From Rutstroemia sp. NJR-2017a BVV2 (Eukaryota; Ascomycota; Leotiomycetes; Helotiales; Rutstroemiaceae), in contig NJPS01000079.1 in NCBI GenBank assembly GCA_002946415.1, positions 434,001 to 498,000 of the forward strand: DNA of 64,000 nucleotides, read 5' to 3'. This document shows positions 11,748 through 24,001 of the stretch, one piece after another. The notes beneath the pieces were generated by a model. The model saw only the letters and a program-made list of their open reading frames with translations, was not told the DNA's origin and did no database searches. How positions within the stretch are numbered: the stretch's first letter is position 1; every line of letters starts with the position of its first letter. The position numbers and the translations under genes were made by a program.

Positions 11748-14441
11748 ATGTCCAAAGATCCTCAGTCGCCTCGACCTTTATCATTACATACCCACAGACT
11801 TGATCACAATCAGTCCAAACTCCCAAGAATCCGAGACGCGCCACAAATAATTACACAAAACCAAACCGTTCGCTCGACGCCAACTTCATCAGCTGACTCA
11901 AATAACCCGCCGAACACTTCACAACATGCGCAGGCCAACAATTTGAAACTTAAATCGTCGAGTTTTGACCTCAACTTCACCGGAAGTCAATCGACCATCG
12001 CAACCCCCTTTACCCCGACAACCCAGAACAAGAAAGAGCCTTTCCGCTCCCGACTCTTACACTCATTTACAGGAGGTCCAGGTAGAACCAATTCATCTGC
12101 GTCCCGGCGAACCCTATCTTATCCCACCCCATCGGCCGCGACCACGCCATCCAGAATACACGAAACAACTCCCTACAGTGTCGCATTAGGGAAAAAAGCA
12201 AGGAACGTGCCTGTTTCTGGTAGCAAGAATGGTTTGAATGAAGAAAGCGCAAAAGAAATGCCTTCAACAATGCTCTCCCAAGGATCCTATGTTTCACAAA
12301 CCAAGAATTGGGTTGCGGATCAATCGCATTTAGATGGAACCGCTTCGCAGATACCGCAATCCGCCCTGGAAAATACACCATCACGATCGGCAATGGCACC
12401 GATGCGAGGGTTTAGAGCAAGTAAGAGAATGGAGCCTGCAAGCAGCCACGAATCTGCATTGATGACTTTAGAAGGCCACAATGCTCAACGCGAATCGTCA
12501 GATGAACAGAATTCCGACGATTCGGACCTCTTCCTCAAGGTCGCAAGGGAAGAAGATCTGGATCAACAGAAGAATCATGCAACACCGAGCAGTTTGGATA
12601 GCAGAAAGGTAATAATCCATATTTAATTTTCTTAATTAATCTATTCCATGTGGCTTAGAATCTGACTCGTCTCATAGTCCCGTATTGGTATGCGCCAATC
12701 TCTCCCTGCGCCAAGTCCATCTTTTCGGGCTTCTATGTACCTTCGTCGAGGATCTGAACAAGAAGGCAATTCCACATCTCGTGCTTCAGAAGAACCCGAA
12801 GGTCCAGCGCAGGTATTAGAATATAAGCCATTGGCAAGGGATCGAACTTCTATGCCAGCTAGTACTTCAAATGACAAGAGAAGTCGACTCCTCACATCCA
12901 GTTCTCTGTCCAATCCTACCACTCCGAAAGTTTTAGGTAAACGAGGGGCCTCGCCGGAACCGCAATCGCCGTATGCAGGACGAAGACAATCTGTACAGGA
13001 GAAAACAACTACTTACCGACAATCAAGTCTTTCCAACTCATATTACGTCCCTCGAACCACGACCTACCATTCTTCACCACTGGTACAGCGACCGATGGAG
13101 AGCAACGATACTCCTGATACACATCGTACAACAGAGGGAACAGAGTCAAGCGTTTCGACTACTGCTCCATCGACAGTGTGGGATGAACTTGACGATCTTA
13201 AATCACGTATACATAGGTTGGAATTGACTGGGAAATTACCCACGACATCTGGTGCGGCTGTCTCAAGAGCATCAAATGAACGGCCTCCTACAGCTACTAC
13301 GACTGAAACCACAATGTCAACCTCCCCTAAACGTGGACGTGGAAACAGCATCTCACCATCCGAACCTGCTGCGGTCGAACCATCAAGATCCGAAAATCAT
13401 CCGCTCCTGCGATCCGCATTGGCAAAGTCAAAGCCACTTCTGGACCCTGAAATATATAGTACTTTGGAAGCTACAGCAATGGATGCATTAGCTATTGCCT
13501 CGATGATGGGCACATCTGGACAACCTGGTCCTATCTCCAGCTCTCAGTCATCGGTCGGTGGTGCGAATTCGGCCGTCTCAGATCGACAAGTTCGTAGAAA
13601 GGCGGACAGTTTGTGCCGCAGTTTGACGGAGCTCTGTCTTGCTTTATCTGAGCGAAGACTGGATAGCGAACCAACACTTACTTCAAATGTAAATCGTCCA
13701 AACAGCCACGGACGAGAGGCGGATGTCATTCAGAGTATAGAACCGGTTAGTCCACGACAAGCCACTTCTAACGACCTTGTCAAACTCAAGTCGAGCCCGC
13801 GGTCTTTCAGTCGTCTTGAGGCTCGTAGAAGTAGCCTACTGGCATCGAGTGCACTACCTACCTTAAGATTCCCGCCTTCGGAAACTGGCACCCCAACACA
13901 AGGCTTGACTGGAGGGAGACGGACCTCTCTATTGTTGCGCAGTCGACGCGCTGAGACCGAAGACCCACAAGAAACCGAGGAAGCTCGGTTCCGTGCACCT
14001 TCAAGAGCCAAGACGGATCTCGGTCGTATGAGAACCTTCGCACGAGACGATGCTTCTCATCCGTCATTGAATGACAGAATACCGCGTTCCCCAACAATTT
14101 CATCGTCGCTGGCTCTTAGAAGATCCTATACATCTAACCTTGGTGCTAATGCTGCGCCTCTGCCCTCCCCTTTACAAACGAACCCAGGGAGGAGATACTA
14201 TGAGCGAACACCAGAGAGGGAGACTGCCAGCATTGTAGTAAATTCAAACGTCGGTGGTCGTAGATATCTGGAACCTACACCCGAAAGAGAGACGACTACG
14301 CTTGCAGGAAGACTTGCAGAGGAGCGCGGACAAAGAAAAGTCTCCGGCGGCTACAGTTTCGCTGCCAGAGCTAGGGCTGGAAGTATTGCGAAGAGGACGA
14401 AGGAGCCCTTGGCCCCCTCGCAAACTGGTGGATACCAGTGA
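11748..14441 (+). CDS. Large disordered fungal protein, unknown function (874 aa, 2 exons)
   Basis: Exons are 11748-12608 and 12678-14441. The 69-nt intron starts GTAATA and ends CTCATAG, with CTGAC about 12 nt before the end. The join is in phase. The ATG sits in the context TTCACCATGTCC. The protein is almost all Ser/Pro/Thr/Arg-rich and probably disordered. More ordered islands are a short amphipathic helix WDELDDLKSRIHRLELTGKL at about 455-474, a helical segment LLDPEIYSTLEATAMDALA at about 541-559, and RRKADSLCRSLTELCLAL at about 593-610. Near the C-terminus the motif RRYxExTPERET occurs twice, which suggests a small internal duplication. I recall similar Pezizomycotina proteins carrying the misleading label LPXTG-motif protein, but there is no bacterial sorting signal here. 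A scaffold or cytoskeletal role is only a guess. Confidence 0.85.
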
Positions 14442-15350
14442 CTAATTTAAAAAAAAAAAGATTTCATTCGTGGAAAGAGCTTCTGGAGTTTGACGGTTTT
14501 CTGTTTGGGAACTTCTTTTGTACGATTATTAGGGGGATTTCCATGTGTCGTTTATTCTACCACGGAAGGGAGAGTAGCATTCTGAGATACCCGGTATATA
14601 TTTAAATACGATGGCACGATTAGAGGGGTTCAGGGGTTACATATCAAGCGGAAGGTCACAGGGTATGCTCTTCAAGTACATAGTGCTATTTATCTTAGCT
14701 GGTGTCTTGTCTCGGCATGCGGGCCAGCCTGGGGTAACATATTTTGGTTGTTTGGACTTACCGCTTGCTTATTGCAGTTCACAACTATATTGAATCGTTG
14801 CTGGATATGGCTATTCAGATTTTTGATATCCTGCTTTGGCATATAACTAGATGGACATAGGTGGATTTGGGACTGGGAGTCTTAGGGATGACTTGGTTGA
14901 ACCTCACTTGAGATCACGAGGTTGGCAAGTTTTATGAATGTACAATAGTTGATTTTTCTGGTGTTAAAGGGAATTCTGAAGTCACAATTTTTTGTCCTGT
15001 ATCATTGTCCCATCTCCATAATGTTTAGGTGAGCTCTTCGCTACAGCAAGAATGGGTGGATTCCATTACGTCGATAGATCATCTCCAATTTTCTACAGGA
15101 TCACCATTTCGGAAGGCGATATTCTGTCTTCACTAAGACAGTTTCGTTATTATCTTGTCCTAAGTCGGCCAGTTGTCTCAGCCCTGGAGAAGCGTAATAC
15201 AGCGACAAAGTAGTCATCGCAACATCACCGTATGACTCCCATTTTCCTTTCTGGTATTAAGCGAGCGGCGACTCCAACCCCACCTCCCCCACCATCTTCG
15301 TGCTTTTTATATGCAGCTACGCTGCGCTCTTAAAATTCATATCCACCCAT
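14442..15350. other. Intergenic
   Basis: 0.9 kb holding the 3' flank of the 874-aa protein gene and the promoter of Tpt1. There is a run of A at 14449-14459. I see nothing else. Confidence 0.6.
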
Positions 15351-16691
15351 ATGTACGCTCGTTCGCTCCGCAACCTGATCTTCGGCGGCCATCTCAGAAC
15401 CACAGTACGTCATCACGGAACCATACCGCAGATCGGAAAGAATTTATTGCACAACGGGGCAAAAATGGTCGACGCCACTCCAAGCGCAGCAGAGATGGCG
15501 GACTTAGCTGAAGAGGTCGATGGTCCTGATATGGCGGGGGGGAGAAAAAGAGGGAATAGAGGAGGGAAAGCTGCTGCTGGTGGTGGGAGAAGGGGAGAGG
15601 GTGGTGGTAGAGAGGTGCTTATTAGTAAGGCGTTGTCAAAGTTGTTGAGACATGCGGCAGAAGATGAAGGGCTGAAGTTGGATAGTGAGGGCTTTGCTAG
15701 GCTGGATTTAGTGGTGAGTCTACACAATATGTCTTTTTGAATTTTTTCATGGGGGACAAATGGAAACAATGAGTTTTTGGAAACCATGGGGATAAAAGGA
15801 ATGAAAAATGAGCGCAAGACGACAGGCAATCACGTGTGGCGATCATCACCAATCCATTCAAACTCAACTTCAGGACATCCCGTATAGAGATTAATCTACT
15901 AACGAGAATAATAGCTGCAATGGCCGCGTCTCAAGTCACTCAAACCCACCTTTGAAGACATCCGCACCGCCGTGAATGATAATGCCAAGCAACGCTTCTC
16001 CATGAAACCAAACCCCTCTCTCGCCACGCCCCCATCTCCATCTTCAGAAAACCCCGCCGATTGGGTTATCCGCGCCAACCAAGGCCATTCCATTGCCATC
16101 GACTCTGCTGCACTTCTCGTTCCTATCACGCTAGAAGCAAATAATGTACCGGAGACGGTTGTTCATGGTACATATTTTGCATTCTACGACGCGATTGTGG
16201 AGTCTGGGGGACTGAAGAAGATGGGCAGGAATCATGTTCATTTCGGTACTGGGTTGCCGGAAGAAAAAGGAGGTGTGGTGAGTGGAATGAGGGGAGATGC
16301 GGAGCTTTTGATCTATGTGGATGTTAAGAGGTGTTTGGAGGAGGAGCCGGAGATGAAGTGGTGGTTGAGTGAGAATGGGGTTGTGTTGACGGAGGGCGAT
16401 GGGAAGGGCGTGGTGGGAACGAGGTTCTGGAAGAAGGTGGTTGGTAGGAGAGAAGGTGGTTTGCTTTGGGAGGATGGAGTCAAGGTGGGTGAGTTGCAGG
16501 AGAGTTTGAGAAGGAGACGGGCACCGCAGGGCAAAGGAAGAGGGGGCGGTGGTGGAAGAGGCGGAGGAGGTGGGAGAGGTTCTGGAAAGAGGGAGCGGGA
16601 TGGGAGAGGAGCTGCCAGGGGAGGAAAAGGAAGTGGTGGTGTTGGTACTGAGACGGTCACTGAGACAGTTACACCTTCAGATGAAGCATGA
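15351..16691 (+). CDS. TPT1: tRNA 2'-phosphotransferase
   Basis: Exons are 15351-15713 and 15915-16691. The 201-nt intron runs from GTGAGT to AATAATAG and contains CTACTAACGAG. The phase is preserved. The protein has 379 aa from the ATG at 15351, or 341 aa from the better-context ATG at 15465. Tpt1/KptA enzymes transfer the 2'-phosphate left at the tRNA splice junction to NAD+, the last step of tRNA splicing. Family signatures are present: LSKLLRH, then RANQGHS, then HGTYFAFYDAIVESGG and MGRNHVHF, which supply the conserved Arg-His-Arg-Arg set. A Gly/Arg-rich stretch lies just before the domain, and a long RGG-type tail ([16 protein letters not shown]) follows. It is longer than yeast Tpt1 (about 230 aa) because of these extensions. 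Confidence 0.93.
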
Positions 16692-17062
16692 AGTTATATG
16701 TAAAGTAAAACAAGTAACGAGCATTGCAATTTTGTTGATCGACCAAATGTGTTCTTCGCGTATTTCTTCAGCAACTGAGGCAACTTCATTTTGAGTGAAC
16801 TTGAGGAGTTGCCTCAGGACCCTTCAGATGGTTCGACATAATTTGATATAAAATATAGGAACTTGCCAGAGACCACTCAATAATATAATACCTATAGCAC
16901 AGAGTACCGGACGACAGTATTTTCCACCAGCATCCACTTATCTTCCCACCGAAAAGTAACAAAATGAAAATAGCACTCGACACCCCGCAGGGCTTCAACC
17001 CAAGAGAGCCCTTAGATAGATCGAAAAATCGGCAATCAAATCACAAAAATCATCCCTAACTT
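16692..17062. other. Intergenic between convergent genes
   Basis: 371 bp of 3' flanks of Tpt1 and the dsRBD protein. I see nothing else. Confidence 0.6.
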
Positions 17063-18398
17063 TCAAAGACTCTCATCAATATTCTCATTTCCTGCCACAA
17101 CTCTCTCCTCTATCCCTTCCAACCTCTGTCTCTCAATGTCCCTCAAGAACGACAAAACACCCCTAGCACACACCTCCTTAGCATTCTTCTTCCCATATAC
17201 ATCCCGAAACACGCCGACCTTCCCCTCGATCCGTGGATCGCCGCCAAAGTCCGCCCAACCGTGATAGAAGGCCGTGCCGGCACTCGTGGGGAAGATGTTG
17301 TACGTGGGGCACGTGAAGCCGAGACGGGTACAGAGGGCCGGGACCTGCGTTGCGCAGGAGGCGGCGGCGGATGATGATGGAGAGGAGTCCTGTGGTGGAG
17401 ATGGGGACTTGCGGTGCGGTAGCGGGGAGTTGAGGGACGGTGAGCGGGATTGCGCAGGTGCTGGTTGCGCTTGCATGGTAGGTGAAGGGAATGTAAAGGG
17501 CGAGCGGGATTGCGTGGGTGCTGGTTGCGCCTGAATGGTAGGTGAAGGGGAAGCAAAGGGCGAGCGGGATTGGGTAGGTGCTGGTTGCGCCTGAATGGTA
17601 GGTGAAGGGGAAGCAAAGGGCGAGCGGGATTGGGTAGGTGCTGGTTGTGCTTGAACGACAGGTGAAAGGGATGCAAGCGGCGAGCGGGAAGAGCTCGCTC
17701 CATTCCGAGCTGTGGGAGTCGACGGGATTGGTATCTGGGGGCTTTTGGGAAACTTGACGGATCCGTCTGATGGCATGCAATTTTGGGAGACGAGCCAATC
17801 AACGGCGAGTTTGGCGATGTGCTGTTTCGCATCTTTTTTGCGGCTGAACATCACCGTGGTGGTGATTGGTTCCGGGTTCTCTGGGATCTTGAGAGAAGAG
17901 CTGAATTTTTCATTGCCAACTTGGCCAACATGGAGGTCGGTGTAGGAGGGGTGGGAGAGCCTGTTTCCTTGATGGTATTCTGATGTCTGTTAGCGTAATA
18001 AGGTGAGAATGCGGGGTAGTTCCTCACCCAGAAGCCTCCCGACCCAATTTGTATCACCGAGTTCCTCAAGGGCATCTCTCTCAGCTCTCAGAACATCTAG
18101 ATCAGGGAGGATCTTGGACTTCTTGTGTGCTGGAGAAGCTGAGACTGAACGTGCTCGCACGTCGGCCGCGATTCTGTGGGTTCAGGTGATTAGCCATCTC
18201 AACGAAGTAATCATGCTCTGTTAGGCCAGAACAACTAGAGGTTGTTGTACATGTCAGTACATGATGCGGATCTATATGGACTTACTCGGCTTGAAGCTGG
18301 GCTTGTATTTCATCCTGCTCTTGGATAAAGTCGTCGAGGCTCTGGAAGCGTGATTGATCCAGGAAAAAGGGCGTGATCGTTTGTGGTGCACTAGCCAT
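17063..18398 (-). CDS. Protein with two dsRNA-binding-like domains and a Pro-rich repeat linker
   Basis: Minus-strand exons are 18398-18286, 18173-18028 and 17979-17063. The introns are 112 and 48 nt, the joins are in phase, and the product is 391 aa. Residues about 78-155 read like a dsRNA-binding domain: NWVGRLLEYHQ, P.Y, F, then SRKKDAKQHIAKLAVDWLV, the basic second helix. Residues about 299-367 give a second, more divergent copy: LCTRLGFTCPTYNIFPT, FYHGWADFGG, then YGKKNAKEVCARGVLSFL. The linker is Ser/Pro-rich and contains a 20-residue unit repeated about four times, encoded by a 60-bp minisatellite. Such domains bind A-form RNA or act as protein-protein modules in RNA silencing or ribosome biogenesis. 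No catalytic domain accompanies them, so the partner is unknown. Confidence 0.8.
17442..17690. repeat. 60-bp coding minisatellite, about 4.1 copies
   Basis: Units start at 17442, 17502, 17562 and 17622, with a partial fifth at 17682. The two middle units are nearly identical and the outer ones more diverged. The period is a multiple of three, so each unit adds the 20 residues RSPFASPSPTIQAQPAPTQS (with variants) to the linker of the dsRBD protein. Confidence 0.95.
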
Positions 18399-18776
18399 GC
18401 TCAAAAAAGGAGAAAAGATCAGATAAGGTGATGGAATGTTCTTAATTAGCAAGCGAAATGGCGCCAGAATGTTGTCTACAGGATAGCTAAACTTCGTTGA
18501 AGATGAAGTTGAGTGAGGGTGGTGGTGGTGGTGGGGTGAGGAAGGCTATACCGATCGTTGGTTCTGCCTGCACATGCAGGGGTCCAATGTACAGTAGCAA
18601 ATAGAAAATGAATAGGATTTTCACCATGGCTGTCTACGGAATATGTGTTTCGGTATGGATTGGCTTCTAACAGAAGAGGATCTGCATGGCAAGAGTATGT
18701 TTTTACATGTCACTCAAATATATATTTAACAAACGGGTATCACAATCCAACCGAACTCCACAAGACTTTCTATCCC
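18399..18776. other. Intergenic
   Basis: 378 bp between the dsRBD gene and the downstream end of Efg1, which lie on the same strand. It includes a short GGTGGTGGTGG repeat at about 18517-18535. I see nothing else. Confidence 0.6.
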
Positions 18777-19746
18777 CTACTCGTCGAAAAAGCCGCCATC
18801 GCTATTATTACCATCCTGTGCTTCATCTGCTCGTGCTCCTTCCGTCGCTCCAAATGCCTGGTTCTTCGCAAATCCCAAGGATTTGTTCTTCATAATCTTG
18901 GCAACCTTCGGGTCCTTGACACCCCTCAGACTCCTCCTCTGGCGTCGGTTCATCCCAGTGGTGTCGACTGATGGTGCTTCCTCTTTCAGTGACGGCTTCG
19001 ACTTGGGTTGTACAGGCTTTTTCTGTGGAAGCCTGGCAGGTTTTGTAGCTGTAACCACGGGTTTTCTGTTGCGTAATTGATGGAGCGTTCCCTCCTCCAT
19101 GCACTTCTCTACTTCCGCCCACATTGGCGGCTTCGGCCGTTGTTCGTTTGACTCCTCTTTCGCCTCCTCTGCGGACCCTTTGGGCGGATATAGACTGATG
19201 TAGGTTTCGCCGAGAGGATGGTATTGAGTATAGTTCAAGTCTACCTCCAGTATATGCATTTCTTTCTTCAATTGCTCTACTTCTTCTGTGGATTTAGTCT
19301 CCAGAAGTCGCTTTCTAAGTTTCTTTAGTTGCCTTGTGGCTTTCTGTCGCTCTGTAATAATCTGTTAGGACATTGTCGAACTGAATGGAGTGAGTGATTT
19401 GCTGCATACCAAAGAATCTAACCATGTGATACTTCTTAATCATCTTTTGTCTAATCTTTTCTGCTTCCGCAGAAGCCAATTCCTGCTGATACGCAGCAAG
19501 AGCTCGTTCATTTTCAATGCGCACATTTGCGGGAAGATCCTGCGACCTCTCGAGTTTCCTTGAAACGTCTCTAATCCTCTTCTTGATAGCATTAACACTG
19601 GACGCATGAATCTGTTTCTTAGTCGAACCCGACTCTGACTTGCGCTTTTTAGCTGGCTTAGGATTGTCTCCGTATACTTGGACTTGTCGTGATGGATGGA
19701 CGACCTCTTCGGGTTCCGATTCAGACAACTTTCGCTTTGGTGCCAT
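18777..19746 (-). CDS. EFG1: rRNA-processing protein Efg1
   Basis: Minus-strand exons are 19746-19410 and 19351-18777, giving 303 aa. The 58-nt intron runs from GTATGC to TTACAG, with TCCTAAC near its end. The acceptor was chosen because it restores the family block HMVRFFERQKATRQLKKL in frame. Efg1 is a nucleolar protein of the small-subunit processome needed for 18S rRNA maturation. The N-terminus is basic (KRKLSESE, KPAKKRKSES), followed by a long basic coiled coil (about 45-160) that is the family core. The C-terminal half is Lys/Pro-rich and ends in an acidic tail, DGGFFDE. The gene is divergent from Sea4, with a 690-bp shared upstream region. Confidence 0.9.
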
Positions 19747-20436
19747 GGTGTCTCAATCTTTGCAGGTAGAACTGATTGTGAAATTATTTGGGTTGTTCTT
19801 CAGCCTTGTGAACCTGCCAAAATATTTCTTTTTTATCGCCGAGATCTAGTTCTAAGCTGGCTGCCCGGAATTACTATTACCCGACTGCTACAAACAATGG
19901 GCGGCAAGTCTTCCACTTTCATCAAGGGCTATCAGGTTCAGTTATTTTCACAGTGGTCGCCAACATGTTTATTCTAACTCTAGGATGACTCGTATCTGTG
20001 CTGTCTGCAAAATAGCTGCAGTGTAGAACTTACAATTTGGACTTTACATCGTGCAACATCCAGAAGTAACATTCATTTAACCACCATCAAGACTCGAGCC
20101 AGGACTCCCTCCAAAATTGACAGTTTCTCGCATTGCTAGTCAATTCCCACAGGGGGAATCAATGGAACAGAAGTATTTAACTGCTTTTTGGGGAACACCT
20201 GTCTTACCATATTGAAAATGACTTCTTGAAGCTCGAAAACGGAACTTGGAAACTTGGATATTCGATCACGGTACTCTAGTTTCTTCAACTCTGCATTGAG
20301 GAGACGGAAACTCTTCAGTTATTTCTGGCTAGGGAAAGCAGCTGAAGGTTAAGCCAGCTGTTACCTGTCCTCAGAGGGCCCGGTCAAGCTGCCGAACACT
20401 TAGCTAGAGTGTTAATTTCGTTATACCTTCGTGGCT
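19747..20436. other. Intergenic, divergent promoter of Efg1 and Sea4
   Basis: 690 bp between two divergent starts. It must hold both promoters. No recognisable RNA gene or repeat. Confidence 0.6.
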
Positions 20437-23400
20437 ATGGATAGGACTGAGGGGATAATTAGATGGTCGCCGAGTGCTGCTCGAGCTCAATTTCTTGCTT
20501 TCAACCTCAATTACCGGGTACTTCAATTGTACGAGGCCAAGGGGCGCGCGCAGCCAGGAGTTTTTGAACATCAACCTTTGTCTCGTTATATTGACATTCC
20601 TTCTCTGAACACATTCGACTGGTCCCCAGTCGTCGAAGGGCTGGTGGCCGTTGGTACCTCTAATGGCGAGCTCCAGCTCCTTCGCGTGGATGACAATTCC
20701 AATGACGTCTTGTCACTCACCATCAAGCAGCCCAGAGCTTGTCAAGCAGTGTCTTTCAACACCACCGGTCTCCTTGCGATTGGGCTTGAGCGGGTCCGCA
20801 ATGATGGATCTTTACAGATTTGGGACGTCAACCAGCGTCTTACTGGTTGGGATGCTTCTTTGCCTGGCTGGAAAGTACCGAACAACATGATAGAGCCCCA
20901 GAAATTTGAATCTGCTTCTGTGAGTCTAGCTCCTGATCACATCCGAGGAATGTTATCTTATGGAAAGTCTTCGACCTGACAACAGCATTGATCTCGGTGT
21001 ACCAAATGTAGCTATCGCTAACCCGTACAGGTTACAAGTATCAAATTCTTCGAAGATCAACCACAAACTCTTGCTATCGGTATCAAGAATACTAGCGTAA
21101 AAATTCATGACCTTAGAGGTAGATTTCTTGTTTCCCAATTAATTTCTTTCATTTAGTAATCTTGAGCAGATCCTAACGGGGGTGTTATCACATTCAATAC
21201 AAAGTGCAACAACAATATTGCCATAGATTATTCAGATCCCAACTACTTTGCATCCTCATCCTTGGACCAACCCGGATTGACAATCTGGGATCGGCGTGCT
21301 AGTCCGCGCATCTCAGCTTCTCCAATGTACTTGGAGGCCCAGGAAAGCGAAGGCTATGTATGGGGTACTGCACTCCATTTGAAGAAGGTAATCTCAACCG
21401 ATAAGCAAGGCGCATATATCAAGTCGTTGCGCTATTGTCGAGAGCAGCGTGGCACGTTAGGTGTTCTCTCTAATGCCGGTCAACTGCAAGTATTGAAGAC
21501 GAACAGAGAGTACTATGATACTGGCTCGGAAGATGATGTGAGCGGTAGCCCTGAGTTACTTAGAGTCAAGAAATCATTTGATCTCGAATACCCTTACTTT
21601 GACCCAAACCATGGACGAAAGCAGGAAGATAGGATTGTCTCCTTTGACTGGTTGACCCTCGGGACTACGGACTTGCAACCTCGCGTTGTGGCACTCCGAG
21701 CTAGTGGATCTTTTGAAATCATGCAAACTCCATCGCCAGCTTCAGGTCAGTTATCACCAAATCAAGTAAGGTTAGGGGGCTGACTTATTATGCGTTAGGT
21801 CGTATGATGGATTTTGTTTCCTGGAAACCTCCTCATAATCGTAAGCATCCTTTCTCTCCGCCGGCAATTTTCACTGCTGAGACTGTTACAGATGACAAGG
21901 TTCCATACCATACTTTGATGGAATTTTCTGACCCAACAGAGCGAGAGATAAACCTTGGGCCACTTCACGCTGAGGAACTCAAATCAGATGCTCCTGTATT
22001 TGGACCAGATAAGTACACTGAGCCACACGTACGGGCATCAATAGCAAATGCTCTAAGAAAAGCTCTCCAGCGTCCAGACGCTTCAACATCGGAAGGTGTT
22101 AAGTCTGAAGATTCTAGTACTCCACGCTCCAGAGCAGCGTATACTAAGACAACATTTGAAGAGGCTGTCACGAAACAAAGCACATTTGAGGATGATCCAG
22201 TGACGGAGGTCTTCGTGCGAAAGGATGATCCCTCAAGCGAGCATCGCACTGATACCGATGCTCTGAGCAATGACTTATCTTATGTCGAGTCGATGGCTGC
22301 AGATAGCAAGAAAGGCGATGAATTGTCAGCGAATGAAGCATATTCTAGTAGAGAAATGCATGAAAGAGCCCATCAATTTAGCTTTCCTACTTCGAAGACC
22401 GAGGCGATGCTTATTGACCAACGTTTCGTCAAACGGGCGCTTGGAGGTTACTTGTTTGATCCTGAAGCAAACAAGGAACTGGTGAAAGAAGACCCCTGGC
22501 TCGTTGACGTGTGGGATTGGATCTCTTGTAATGCTACTTTTCAGTTGAATTTTCCCAAGCTAATGCCCTTACAGGTGCTGAAAAGGCCGCAAAAGATGAT
22601 GGTATGGTGACATCCAATCTTGATCTCAGCTACCTTGGCGTTCACACTATATGGAATAATGATCTTGGTATGCTCATGTGCGAAATACTGCGGGACTTCA
22701 GTTAATTCTTCTTAGGTGGCAAAGCGGAATCTCGACTCATCGAAAGCGTTGCTATTCCGGAGGCTAGTCAATGGGGTCGTCTTATTGCCGCTATCAATCG
22801 ACGTGCAGGTTACGAAGAGTACACAGGTGTGCCAACTGCAAAACCACAACATCGACAACTGTGCCTCGCACTCTGTGGCTTCGCAAAACCAGCAGCAGAT
22901 TTAAGAGCATATTTAGCATCGTTAGAGGACAAAGGTGAACACACCAAAGCTGCAGCACGTGCTCTGTTCGAGGGTGAACCTCAGCTTGCAGTCAATATCC
23001 TGAGACGTGGCAACAAAGACTTGGTCTTCGTCGCTGTAGCACTTGATGTGTCCACTAAAAGCGCATCTAATATTGATCTCTCCAACTGGGGCAAGGAATT
23101 ACAAAGCCATGCTCAAATGTCGGCAGACCCTTACCTACGAGCTATCTTCGGCTATGTCACCACCCGTGACTGGGTTGTGATAGCCAACGAGGCATCGCTT
23201 TCGACGCGGGATCGTGTTGGAGTTGCCTTGAGGTATCTGAACGATGACCAACTCACAAAGTGGCTCGACAAAGAAATAGAGACAGCCATCACACATGGAG
23301 ATATTGAGGGGATTGTTCTCGCTGGGATCACCGACGACATGGTAGACATTTTGGCCAAGTACATTGAGAAGTTCTTCGACTACCAAACTGCAACCCTCAT

Positions 23401-24001
23401 CATCTCCTTCTGCTGGCCTAGATACATATCTGACCACCGCTGCGATGCGTGGCGTGAGGAGTACCGAGCCTATCTCAACCGTCACCAGCAATTCATTCAA
23501 CGCGTAAGATTCGACCAAGGATCCGCCAAAAAGTCCCGCCAGCGCGACAGCGTTCCCGTCATCAAACCTCCCATCCGCCAAGTCACCGTCCGCTGTCTAT
23601 ACTGCGACACGCGCTCCGCAAACGACCGCTCCAACACCACCGGCGGCGCTAACCCCGTTCCTCCTAACTCATCAGCCGGCCCCTCCACAACCACAACCGA
23701 TGAACGCAATCCCCTTATGGCAACCGGCATCAACGCCGGGCTCTGTTGCCCCCGCTGCGGATCCCATCTTCCCCGCTGCGCTATCTGTCTCGAGATCTGC
23801 GGCGCACCGCGATCAGACCGCCCGGAGCTGTCGACTGATCCGTCGATCAAGCGGATGGGCCATCAGTTGACGTTCTGTATGAAGTGCAAGCATGCGAATC
23901 ATATGGATCATGCGGTGCAGTGGTTTGGGCGGCATGTGGAGTGTCCGGTGGCGGAATGCAAGTGTCAGTGTAATTTTAGAGCGAATTCGGATATTACGTG
24001 A
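20437..24001 (+). CDS. SEA4: SEA/GATOR2 complex subunit Sea4 (Mios homologue)
   Basis: Six exons: 20437-20919, 21031-21118, 21170-21745, 21799-22527, 22575-22667 and 22716-24001. All introns are GT..AG, 47-111 nt, and in phase. The product is 1,084 aa. The ATG at 20437 begins MDRTEGIIRWSP. The N-terminal half has WD40-type blades (GLVAVGTSNGELQLLRV, LTIWDRR, FDWLTLG). The C-terminus has a Cys/His zinc module: CLYC, CPRCGSHLPRCAICLE, FCMKCKHANHMDHAVQWF, then CPVAECKCQC. That combination is diagnostic of Mios/Sea4. In yeast, Sea2-Sea3-Sea4 form SEACAT, which opposes SEACIT and so permits TORC1 activation by amino acids at the vacuole. The middle region (about 400-600) is acidic and Ser-rich. 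Confidence 0.92.

Noticed and set aside
15714..15914. 201-nt Tpt1 intron as a host of an RNA gene
   Set aside because: No box motifs or long hairpin noticed; ordinary splice signals explain it.
17442..17690. Regular 60-bp repeats as a possible CRISPR-like array
   Set aside because: Direct tandem repeats without unique spacers, in a coding frame of a eukaryotic gene.
17143..17832. Long overlapping frames of 200-230 codons in the dsRBD gene
   Set aside because: The 60-bp repeat has no stops in any minus-strand frame, so extra frames stay open by repetition. Only one frame joins the upstream exons and carries dsRBD motifs.
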